Below are positions 7,786 through 15,570 of a stretch of DNA of 21,498 nucleotides, one piece after another. Positions within the stretch are counted from its first letter, which is position 1, and each line of letters starts with the position of its first letter. Below the pieces are notes generated by a model. It had not been told where the DNA came from. It did not search any database and saw nothing but the letters and a program-made list of their open reading frames with translations. This stretch comes from an uncultured Odoribacter sp. (lineage in GTDB: Bacteria > Bacteroidota > Bacteroidia > Bacteroidales > Marinifilaceae). Position numbers and translations under genes: made by a program. The stretch is taken from contig CAJUQA010000030.1 in NCBI GenBank assembly GCA_910588375.1, positions 1 through 21,498 of the forward strand, given 5' to 3'.

Positions 7786-9180
7786 ATGATGAAAAAAGCA
7801 ATAATAATCACAGGAATGGCATTGGCTGCATTGTTGACCGCTTGTTCGGATTGGGTGAATGTTTCTCCCAAACAAGAGGTGGAATCCGATAAATTGTTTA
7901 CATCGGAAAACGGTTATAAAAGTGCTTTGATTGGAGTATATGCGCGAATGACGTTAACTGAGAATTACGGGAAAAATCTTTCCTACGGTTATTTGGAGGA
8001 GCTGGTACAACGTTATGACAATTACGACCCGTCTTTGGCTCCGACGGATGCCAAACGTGCGGAACGTTATGATTACAAGAATAATACCGGAGCCAAAGGA
8101 TATGTAAATACTGTCTGGCAGGAATTATTCCGGACGATAGCCAATTTGAATAATCTGTTGAGACGGTTGGATGATAACGGCAAAAATGTTTTGGTGACTG
8201 ACGGACTTTGGGAGCAGATGAAAGGTGAGGCGTTGGGGTTGCGTGCATTCCATTATTTCGACTTGTTGCGTTTGTACGGACCTGTTTATTCTAAGGACCC
8301 GGAGATGAAGTGTTTGCCCTGGCGTACGGAGTTGAATGCCGATCAGAAAGATTTACTGCCGGCGAGTGAGATAGCAGGTCATATTATTGATGATTTGAAA
8401 GAAGCAGAAAGTCTGTTGCAAGGGGATAATTTGGAAAATAATCGGCAACATCGGATGAATCTATTTGCTGTTAAAGGATTATTGGCCAGGGTTTATTTGT
8501 GGATTGGGGACAAGGAGCATGCAGCTGTTAAAGCCCGTGAAGTGATTGATGAGTGCGGTTTGGAATTGGTCGTGAACAATAGTCAGGATGTTTCCATGTT
8601 TGATGAGACGCTTTTTGCTCTTGGAATGGATGATATGGAAGAAAAACTTCGGAGCGATTGGGCGGATTTGACGGTTTACGGTAATGAATTGTACATTTCG
8701 CGTGAGAATGCGGAAACGGTATTCGAGGCTTTGCGCGGTATCGGACTGAATGATATCCGTTATCGGAACGGTTACGGATTCATACACGGAGTAAACGGAA
8801 GAATGTGCAGAAAGTATTTGGGTAAAAATGTGTTGTATTGGGAAAAGATCCCTTTGATTCGTTTGTCTGAAATGTATTACATTTTGGCAGAGTCGGTTTC
8901 TTTGTCGGAAAGTGTGACTTATATCAATCGGGTACGGAATATTCGTGGTATTTCCCGGGTGAATAATTACCAGGCAGATGATTCTTATGATGAGGATGCC
9001 CGTATAGAAGCTTTGAAGTTGGAATACAGTAAGGATTTCTTTGCAGAAGGACAGTATTTCTATTTTTTAAAACGTCACAATTGTCAGAGTTTTTATCGTT
9101 GTCCGGTGGATGATATGACACTTTATTATGTGTTGCCCACGCCTGATGATGAAATTGCCTATGGCACAGGAAATGAGTAA
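7786..9180 (+). CDS. RagB/SusD-family surface nutrient-binding lipoprotein
   Basis: This 464-residue lipoprotein has a lipobox LLTAC within its first 20 residues. SusD hallmarks are present in order: SENGYKSALIGVYARM, NLNNLLRRLD, the TPR-like helix GEALGLRAFHYFDLLRLYG, KGLLARVYLWIGD, and near the C-terminus IPLIRLSEMYYILAES and YINRVRNIRGI. SusD caps the SusC barrel and captures ligand at the cell surface. It is on the short side for the family (often 500-600 residues), mainly in the C-terminal half. The frame remains open upstream to 7729, inside susC, but the signal peptide and GGAGG place the true start at 7786 or 7789. It is 13 bases downstream of susC, a standard pairing. Confidence 0.94.
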   Translation: MMKKAIIITGMALAALLTACSDWVNVSPKQEVESDKLFTSENGYKSALIGVYARMTLTENYGKNLSYGYLEELVQRYDNYDPSLAPTDAKRAERYDYKNNTGAKGYVNTVWQELFRTIANLNNLLRRLDDNGKNVLVTDGLWEQMKGEALGLRAFHYFDLLRLYGPVYSKDPEMKCLPWRTELNADQKDLLPASEIAGHIIDDLKEAESLLQGDNLENNRQHRMNLFAVKGLLARVYLWIGDKEHAAVKAREVIDECGLELVVNNSQDVSMFDETLFALGMDDMEEKLRSDWADLTVYGNELYISRENAETVFEALRGIGLNDIRYRNGYGFIHGVNGRMCRKYLGKNVLYWEKIPLIRLSEMYYILAESVSLSESVTYINRVRNIRGISRVNNYQADDSYDEDARIEALKLEYSKDFFAEGQYFYFLKRHNCQSFYRCPVDDMTLYYVLPTPDDEIAYGTGNE

Positions 9181-9204
9181 TTATACCATAAAAACGACAA
9201 GAAG

Positions 9205-11004
9205 ATGAATAAAGTATACATATATATAATATTCTTTTGCGGGATAATGGCTTGTCAGGAGGATGACCTTGTGCAGTATTCCCAGGAGAAAGATGCCATA
9301 CAGTTCGATCGGAATTATGAGAGAACCCGCGACTTTAATTTTGCGACGGCCTATGAAGTCCGGAAAGATTCGAATTATTACTGGGGAGATTCGCTGCAAG
9401 AGATCCAGATGACTGCCATTTTGCAACTGCAGGGTTTTCCTGTACCTGACGAACGGCCTTATAAATTGAAATCTGTCTTGGTGGAAGGTCAAGATTCGTC
9501 CAAGGTGGCAGAGGTCCGTTTTGAGCCTTATTATAGTCTGGCTCCCAATCAGTTGATTGATACGGTCGTGTTTACCGTTTTGCGTCCGAAAGGCAGGGGA
9601 AATTACACCATAGGTGTAGCGATAGATACGGAGGGAGACGATGCGTTCTTTGAGAAAGGAGCGGAAGAGTGTTCTGTATATCGGTTGAATATATCGGACC
9701 GTTATGATGAACCTGCCGATTGGCGTTACCGGGAAGAATGGTTAGGGGAATTCGATCCGGAAAAATATGCCTTTATGGTAACTATTGGCAACAAATTGTT
9801 CAGCCGGGCAAATTATCGCATGTGGTCGCGGACGGATTTGTACAATGCCGATTTGCGGGCTGCGTTGGAGGCGTTTAATGCCTCTGTTCCGGAAGAAGAG
9901 CAGAAGAAATTCAGTTTTCCCAATATGCCGAAATACGTGTGGTGGGATGACCAAGACAAATGGTTAGGAGAATTTTCCATAGAGAAATATGGGTTTATTC
10001 AGGAGATGATAGAAAATTACGGGGATAAAGAGGAAGAGTTGCTGGCAAATTCGAAATTGGAATGGTGGAATTTACGGTTTCGCGAAGAGTTGGCCGAAAC
10101 GGAACGACCTGGGGTTACTTTCCCGAGAAATACAGAACGTTCATTTTGGTGGAGGGAATCTTTTTTAGGAGATTGGACGTTGGATAAACAGGAGTTTGTG
10201 ATACTGAATCTTTTCCCAAGGAGTAAGTATCAAATCGGGGAAACGACTTGGGATTACGCATCACCCGTATTGCGCAGAATTCTCGACAGGCATAATATTG
10301 AAAATCCCAATGAACTTTTGAACTATGAGTTTATAGATGAGGGCAAACCGGACTGGTGGGGGTATTTTGAAGACTTGTTCGGACCCTATTCGTCGGTGAA
10401 ACGGGATATTGTGGTGGAAGCCGTGCTGAATAATAATATGCAATGGGGAGAGTACAACATAAATATCTTGAAAGACGGAAACAGTTCCGTGGTTCTCAAT
10501 ATTGTACCGCGGATAGCAGCCGAGATTAAAAGTTACAATGCAAGCCACCCGGGTAATGAGATTACCGATTTTCCTTCTAAACCGGCTTGGTGGGATGTTA
10601 ATTTGTTAGGTGAGTACTCGGAAGAGAAAGAGGCATATTGCGAGTATGTCATTAATGAATTTCAAGGAGGTCAATGGTGGACGGGTAAAATAAGAGAACA
10701 TTGGGCTACTGTATTCCGTTGTTGTGTTGGGTGGTATAATCAGAATACGGGTGAAACACTGGTGAATGATTTCCCGGTTACCGATGGCAAATGGTATTAT
10801 TGGGACAAGTATTCAGATGTTTGGGGTGAATATTCCGATGCGAAAAAGACGTTTGTTTTGTGGGTTTTGTTCCGAAATATTCCCGGATTTGGTGATTCTT
10901 GGGATTATATGATGGGGAAAAGCCAAGCCCAAAAATTGTTAACCGATGCTTTGAAGGAATACAACGAAAAGAATGACCCCGATTTGCCTTTTAATTTTAA
11001 CTGA
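9205..11004 (+). CDS. DUF4843-type surface lipoprotein with six C-terminal tandem repeats
   Basis: This is a 599-residue lipoprotein. The signal peptide ends in the lipobox IMAC (Cys17), followed by QEDDL, an acidic stretch of the kind that sends lipoproteins to the cell surface in this phylum. Residues ~20-165 resemble the beta-sandwich DUF4843 domain usually encoded next to SusD. DUF4843 proteins normally end soon after one Trp-Trp/GxYSxxK segment; here that segment recurs six times from residue 173 to the end. The composition is very rich in Trp, Tyr and Glu. It lies 24 bases after susD and 14 before the PKD-like gene, in the usual order for such loci. The role is probably substrate binding at the surface; this is inference. 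The DUF4843 assignment is from memory of the family and the repeat reading is direct. Confidence 0.8.
   Translation: MNKVYIYIIFFCGIMACQEDDLVQYSQEKDAIQFDRNYERTRDFNFATAYEVRKDSNYYWGDSLQEIQMTAILQLQGFPVPDERPYKLKSVLVEGQDSSKVAEVRFEPYYSLAPNQLIDTVVFTVLRPKGRGNYTIGVAIDTEGDDAFFEKGAEECSVYRLNISDRYDEPADWRYREEWLGEFDPEKYAFMVTIGNKLFSRANYRMWSRTDLYNADLRAALEAFNASVPEEEQKKFSFPNMPKYVWWDDQDKWLGEFSIEKYGFIQEMIENYGDKEEELLANSKLEWWNLRFREELAETERPGVTFPRNTERSFWWRESFLGDWTLDKQEFVILNLFPRSKYQIGETTWDYASPVLRRILDRHNIENPNELLNYEFIDEGKPDWWGYFEDLFGPYSSVKRDIVVEAVLNNNMQWGEYNINILKDGNSSVVLNIVPRIAAEIKSYNASHPGNEITDFPSKPAWWDVNLLGEYSEEKEAYCEYVINEFQGGQWWTGKIREHWATVFRCCVGWYNQNTGETLVNDFPVTDGKWYYWDKYSDVWGEYSDAKKTFVLWVLFRNIPGFGDSWDYMMGKSQAQKLLTDALKEYNEKNDPDLPFNFN
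9721..11001 (+). repeat. Six tandem ~70-residue coding repeats (WW-x-LGEYS-xx-K type)
   Basis: Units begin at about residues 173, 246, 315, 384, 462 and 532 (bases 9721, 9940, 10147, 10354, 10588 and 10798), with spacings of 69-78 residues. The core reads in turn EEWLGEFDPEKYAF, DKWLGEFSIEKYGF, ESFLGDWTLDKQEF, EDLFGPYSSVKRDI, VNLLGEYSEEKEAY and SDVWGEYSDAKKTF. Most units open with an aromatic pair (WW or YW) and end with a Pro- or Phe-rich link such as FSFPNMPKYV or VTFPRNTERS. Identity between units is low, so the duplication is old; no DNA-level repeat remains. Confidence 0.8.
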
Positions 11005-11018
11005 TAAAATTTCACAAT

Positions 11019-12524
11019 ATGAAAAATATATTTTTGATATTGATTTTTCTTCTTTTGGGTGGATTGCTCGGATGTTATGACGACAAAGGCAACTATGACT
11101 ACAAGGATATCAATACGGTAAGTTTCGTGATACAGCCTGAAAGTGATAATGGTTCTTATCGTTTTAAGGTACGAACAACTGATTTTGATGTTGTCTTTTC
11201 TCCTGTCGTGACCCAAACTCTGCTGAATAATGAGGATGCTTTGGAGTATTTGTGGGTAGTTTCACATAGTGAAGACGGAGAGATGATAGTCGATTCGGTC
11301 ACTACGAAAGAACTGACTCTCACTTTTCCTGCCCAAAAGACAAAGACTTATGCTGTTCGTTTTTGTCTGACAGATGCGACTACGAATGTGAGTACTTATG
11401 CGGCATTAACTATGCGGACAGTGAATCCCTATATAGATAGCTGGCTTGTATTAAACGGTGAGGAATCGGAGCGGCGTATTTCGGCTGTGGAAGATCCGGA
11501 TTCACTTCATTATGTTTATACGGAGAATGCCTGGACTGATATGGGAAATGCTCCTCGTTTCCAGGATGCTGTCGGATTGATTTATTCTCCGCTGGGATTG
11601 AAGAATAATACGGCTCCGGAATGTATGTATGTAATTACTGCAGACAGTTTATTGGCACTGGATCCTTTTGCCATGCAGGTAAAAAGAACTAATAAGGAAC
11701 TTTTCTCACAGAAGTTACAGAACGAGGACCATGAGTTGTGGTATGGTATGGATGGGAGTCCTATGGGTGGAATACCTTTATTGGTGGATAAAGATTATAA
11801 TTTTTATTATACCACAACTAATAATGACGGAGTATTTCTCGACCCTTATCTGGGGTTAGTCAAGGGAGGATGCCGTGCTTCCAAGCTGGTTATGTCGTCA
11901 GAATCGAATGTAGTTTGTATTTGGGATGATGAACAGAAGAAGTTCATGTATCTTCCGGGAGGTGATGGTGCGGTTTATGAGGTGGAGGATAAAGAGTATG
12001 ATTGGACGGACAAAGAAGTGGTTTGGTTAGGTTTGGATAATGTGTTACCGGAAGGAGATAATAAAGGAAGAGTGGCCTTGGCCTTGGTCAGGGAACAGTC
12101 AACGGGTTATTATTGGACTTATCATTATGATTCTGACGGAAATAAGTTTACGCGGGATTCTATCGGGGAATTAACCATTGATAAAACTACGAAGTTCGCA
12201 ACGACGCAGGCTTTTGAGAATCAATTTTTTTATACAGTGGGTTCTAAAGTGTACCGTTATAATGTGGCCGGACGCGAGACTGAGGAGTTATACGACGCAG
12301 GTGCACCGATTACCCGTTTGAAATTCCGGATTAATGAAAGGTCGAATGTCGGAAAGGATGATTTTATGCGTTTCTTGGGTGTTGTCGTTGATAAGGGAAC
12401 AGAAGGTGAATTACATGAAATTGTGCTGAGCAATGCCGGTGATGTGGAGGATGTTCACGTATTTACGGGTTTTGGTCCGATCCAGGATATTTGTTTTACT
12501 TTAATTAATCGTATTATGTTATGA
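11019..12524 (+). CDS. PKD-like family surface lipoprotein
   Basis: This 501-residue lipoprotein has its lipobox at GLLGC (Cys19), then YDDKGNYDY, a signature opening of the PKD-like lipoproteins that accompany SusCD in Bacteroidales. Residues ~30-135 hold Ig/PKD-like strands (for example EYLWVVSHSEDGEM). The larger C-terminal part (~140-500) looks like a beta-propeller-like domain, with repeated short strands such as SWLVLNGEE and VVCIWDDEQKKFMYL. A ligand-binding role at the outer membrane is likely but unproven. The stop codon overlaps the start of the S8 protease by four bases (ATGA), so the two are probably translationally coupled. Confidence 0.85.
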   Translation: MKNIFLILIFLLLGGLLGCYDDKGNYDYKDINTVSFVIQPESDNGSYRFKVRTTDFDVVFSPVVTQTLLNNEDALEYLWVVSHSEDGEMIVDSVTTKELTLTFPAQKTKTYAVRFCLTDATTNVSTYAALTMRTVNPYIDSWLVLNGEESERRISAVEDPDSLHYVYTENAWTDMGNAPRFQDAVGLIYSPLGLKNNTAPECMYVITADSLLALDPFAMQVKRTNKELFSQKLQNEDHELWYGMDGSPMGGIPLLVDKDYNFYYTTTNNDGVFLDPYLGLVKGGCRASKLVMSSESNVVCIWDDEQKKFMYLPGGDGAVYEVEDKEYDWTDKEVVWLGLDNVLPEGDNKGRVALALVREQSTGYYWTYHYDSDGNKFTRDSIGELTIDKTTKFATTQAFENQFFYTVGSKVYRYNVAGRETEELYDAGAPITRLKFRINERSNVGKDDFMRFLGVVVDKGTEGELHEIVLSNAGDVEDVHVFTGFGPIQDICFTLINRIML

Positions 12525-14554
12525 TAAAGAGTAAGTTAATATATACGTTGGTGGTTCTGCTGGTTGTAGCTTGCCAGAAAGAGGAACTTAATGTGACGGT
12601 ACCGCGGGATGATTTTTCGGTTGTTCCTGGTTATGCAGATAATGTAAAAGGCCAGTTGCAAGTCAGATTCCGTGAGTTGTCGCAAGATTTGGAGGTAACG
12701 CCTACTGCTGCCGGGTTGGAGACGGATAACGACGAATTGACAGAGGCTGTCAATCGTATAGGGGGTATGCGTGTGGAACGTTTGTTCCCTTATGCCGGGA
12801 AATTTGAAGCACGTACGCGGAAGGCCGGCTTGCATTTATGGTACAAAATCTATTTTGATGAGGAAGTCAATTTGGATTTGGCTGCTCGTGTTTTGTCAGA
12901 CGTTTCTGAAATAACGGATGTGGAACCGGTGTGTCTGCCTACAGCTGATGCCGCACAATTTCCTTACAGTGACATTTGGTTTGGCCGGCAGTGGTTTTTG
13001 CAGTATGCAGGTTCTGACCTGGAGCGTGAACTCGGACCGTTGGCGGTATCTTCGGATATTGATGTGGTTGAGGCTTGGGAAATTGAGAAGGGGAGAAAAG
13101 AGGTGATTGTCGCCGTTGTGGATACGAAAGTGGATATAGGGCATCCAGAATTGCGTGCTAATTTATGGATGAATAATAATGAATGGCCTGACGGAGTGGA
13201 TAATGATAATAACGGATATGTAGACGATGTGTATGGTTATGGCGTGTCAAGTCAGGAGGATGCTGATGGTCACGGTACGCATGTGGCAGGAATTATTGCG
13301 GCAAAAAATAATAATGGTTGGCCGATTTGCGGTATCGCGGGGGGAGGCAATAATCAAGAAGGGATTCGGTTGATGACTTGTCTTAGTAGTGGTGGGCCAA
13401 CGGCTATAAAATATGCCGCTGATAATGGTGCTGTGATTTGTAATAACAGTTGGAGTGTAAAAGTCAATAAAAATAACCGGAAGGCGTTGCAGGATGCTAT
13501 AAATTACTTTGTGGCCTATGCGGGGGTGGATGAAAACGGAAATCAGACGGGGCCGATGCGTGGAGGTCTTGTATTGGCTTCTGCCGGTAATGATGGACAG
13601 GAATTTGAAGAATATTATCCGGCTTCTTTGGATAATGTGATGGCTGTGGCGGCACTGCGTTATGATATGAAGAAGGCAGCTTATTCCAATTATGGTTCCT
13701 GGGTGGATATTTCCGCTCCGGGTGGAGAAGGAGGCAACACAGGCATTTTCAGTACGTTGGAAGCTAAGAATTGGATGTATAACAGTTCGTTCGGATATCA
13801 AGCGGGAACTTCTATGGCGACACCTGTTGTGGCCGGTGTTGCAGCATTGATTGTATCTAAATACGGAGGACCGGGTTTTACTCCTTATGATGTTGAATAT
13901 CGCCTGCTGCATGGAGTGAAACCGGTGTATGAACATAATCCCGGATATGAAGGTAAACTGGGGGTAGGATGTGTAAATGCGTTGTTGGCTTTGCAGATTA
14001 CACCGGAGCAGGTGAATTATCCGCCTTTTGTTTCTTATGACAAAGATTTTTCGCAAACAGGTATCTATTATTACGGGGACAGGGATGAGTATGAATTCAC
14101 CGTTGAGGAACGCAATGGTGAAGAGATGACCTATATGGTGGACGACCCTACCGGTTCGGTTACTCACAGCCGGAATGGCGATAAGATCGTGCTTTCATTG
14201 ATTAATAGGAATTGTAAAGCAGGGGATCATGTTATCGTGCTGACGGTGACAGATGGGTCGAATCTTTCGACGTCCGTACAGATACCTGTGAAACTTTTGC
14301 CGGAATTATTCAAAGAGGTGGAAATAGAAACGAATGTGGTGGACAAATTGACTGTTCGTGCCAGTATGACGTTCAGTGGTGCGGTAAAGGCAGAGTTGTT
14401 TGATACATCCGGTAATTTGGTTCTTCGGGATAATATAACGATCTCATTGGGTGAGCCGGGCATTCTTGATCTTTCGGGAGTGGATGGAGGAAACTATGTC
14501 TTGAAACTGACCTGCAATAATAAAACGATAACCAAGAATATTATAAAATTGTAA
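12521..14554 (+). CDS. S8 (subtilisin-like) serine protease, surface lipoprotein with T9SS C-terminal domain
   Basis: This is a 677-residue protease. The lipobox VVAC (Cys18) is followed by QKEEL, matching the lipoprotein surface-export signal K-(D/E)2. Residues ~40-140 form a propeptide-like domain. The catalytic domain spans ~145-490, with Asp201 (AVVDTKVDIGHPEL), His251 (DADGHGTHVAG), Ser431 (AGTSMATPVVAG) and oxyanion Asn357 (SAGNDG), so the triad is complete. Lys203 replaces the usual Gly of the DTG motif. An Ig/PKD-like domain (~500-592) precedes a type A T9SS sorting domain (~600-677), whose final strands read GNYVLKL and TITKNIIKL. It should cut protein at the cell surface. The start overlaps the PKD-like gene by four bases, and the stop is four bases before the PorV-like gene. 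Confidence 0.92.
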   Translation: MIKSKLIYTLVVLLVVACQKEELNVTVPRDDFSVVPGYADNVKGQLQVRFRELSQDLEVTPTAAGLETDNDELTEAVNRIGGMRVERLFPYAGKFEARTRKAGLHLWYKIYFDEEVNLDLAARVLSDVSEITDVEPVCLPTADAAQFPYSDIWFGRQWFLQYAGSDLERELGPLAVSSDIDVVEAWEIEKGRKEVIVAVVDTKVDIGHPELRANLWMNNNEWPDGVDNDNNGYVDDVYGYGVSSQEDADGHGTHVAGIIAAKNNNGWPICGIAGGGNNQEGIRLMTCLSSGGPTAIKYAADNGAVICNNSWSVKVNKNNRKALQDAINYFVAYAGVDENGNQTGPMRGGLVLASAGNDGQEFEEYYPASLDNVMAVAALRYDMKKAAYSNYGSWVDISAPGGEGGNTGIFSTLEAKNWMYNSSFGYQAGTSMATPVVAGVAALIVSKYGGPGFTPYDVEYRLLHGVKPVYEHNPGYEGKLGVGCVNALLALQITPEQVNYPPFVSYDKDFSQTGIYYYGDRDEYEFTVEERNGEEMTYMVDDPTGSVTHSRNGDKIVLSLINRNCKAGDHVIVLTVTDGSNLSTSVQIPVKLLPELFKEVEIETNVVDKLTVRASMTFSGAVKAELFDTSGNLVLRDNITISLGEPGILDLSGVDGGNYVLKLTCNNKTITKNIIKL

Positions 14555-14558
14555 TACC

Positions 14559-15527
14559 ATGAATAAATTGAGATATAGTTTATTTTCATTGTTTGTTCTG
14601 GGTGCCCTTACGGTGTCCGGACAAAACAATGCGGGGGCTGTGCAGTTTCCGGATCTGACGCCGGATGTGCGGGGTGTCGGCATGGGAAATACGGGTGTTG
14701 CCTCTTCGGCCAATGCTTTCTCTGTGTGGCGTAATGCTGCCAAGAGTGTATTTTCGGACAAGAAAGCTGAAATCGGATACAGTTTTACTCCCTGGATGCG
14801 TGAATTGACGGGAGGTAACGACCTTCATGGTGTGGGCGGATATTATAATATTGATGATAAACAAGGGATTACTGCTGGTTTTCGCTATTTTAAACACGCA
14901 GAGATTGATCTTTTGGAAAACAATGGAACGTTCACCCCTAAGGATTGGAGTGTAGAGGCTGGTTATGCCCGTCAGTTGGTAAAAGGATTATCGGTTGGCG
15001 CAACAGTCCGTTTTGTGCATTCCGATTTAAGCGGCGTGGAAAAGGAGGCCATAGCGAATGCCGCAGCTTTTGATTTGGGTGTGTATTACCGTCATTCGTT
15101 GGCTGGTTCGGAGAAATCGTTGTGGGCAGTAGGATTGCAGGCCGCTAATTTTGGTACTAAAATCGACTACGGACATGGAAAATACGATCAGCCGGCTAAA
15201 GTGAGTGTGGGCGGAATGATAAATCATGCCTTTGATAAACATCGGTTGCAGGGCACATTGGATGCCGGTTGTCGTGTGTTGCCCAACACCTGTTGGGAAT
15301 GGGCTGCCGGCTTGGAGTATGCGGCCTGTGATAAGGTATTTGTGCGTGGCGGTTATCATTGGGGAGAGGAGAACAACCGGATGCAGCGTTACGGAACGGT
15401 GGGATGCGGCGTGAATCTTTGTCATGTCCGTGCTGATTTTGCTTATTTGCTTCCGGAGACCAACAGTTTTCTGAAAAATACCTGGCAGGTGGCTGTTGCC
15501 ATTGATTTGGATTGGTTTATACGATAG
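14559..15527 (+). CDS. PorV/PorQ-family outer-membrane protein (T9SS-type)
   Basis: This is a 322-residue protein with a signal peptide (cleavage near VSGQ, residue 21). The PorV/PorQ signature follows: FPDLTPDVRGVGMGNTGVAS, then a degenerate form of the usual 'YWNPA' segment (VWRNAAKSVF) and strands such as AEIGYSFTPWM. The remainder alternates like a beta-barrel (GITAGFRYF, SVGATVRFVH, VFVRGGYHWG) and ends in VAVAIDLDWFIR. PorV carries T9SS cargo to the surface attachment complex by binding its C-terminal domain. The gene before it encodes a protein with such a domain and the gap is four bases, so a dedicated pairing is likely. It is shorter than housekeeping PorV (about 380-400 residues from memory). 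A PorQ-like role, or a general barrel role, is possible. Confidence 0.82.
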   Translation: MNKLRYSLFSLFVLGALTVSGQNNAGAVQFPDLTPDVRGVGMGNTGVASSANAFSVWRNAAKSVFSDKKAEIGYSFTPWMRELTGGNDLHGVGGYYNIDDKQGITAGFRYFKHAEIDLLENNGTFTPKDWSVEAGYARQLVKGLSVGATVRFVHSDLSGVEKEAIANAAAFDLGVYYRHSLAGSEKSLWAVGLQAANFGTKIDYGHGKYDQPAKVSVGGMINHAFDKHRLQGTLDAGCRVLPNTCWEWAAGLEYAACDKVFVRGGYHWGEENNRMQRYGTVGCGVNLCHVRADFAYLLPETNSFLKNTWQVAVAIDLDWFIR

Positions 15528-15534
15528 AGCAGGA

Positions 15535-15552
15535 GGGTGCCTTCGGGCACTC
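15535..15552 (+). terminator. UUCG hairpin between porV-like and second tlpA (weak terminator or attenuator)
   Basis: GGGTGCC, loop TTCG, GGCACTC form a 7-pair stem with one G-U pair and the extra-stable C(UUCG)G tetraloop. It begins 8 bases after the stop at 15527 and is followed by the T-rich but broken run TGTATTTAATTTTG. It could lower expression of the last gene, stabilise the upstream mRNA end, or both. Confidence 0.5.
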
Positions 15553-15570
15553 CCTGTATTTAATTTTGAA

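Noticed and set aside
13247..14167. Long minus-strand open frame (306 residues) opposite the S8 protease
   Set aside because: It lies wholly within a well-supported protease, has no recognisable domain, and its composition (many Ile, His, Arg and Ser) is that of an antisense shadow.
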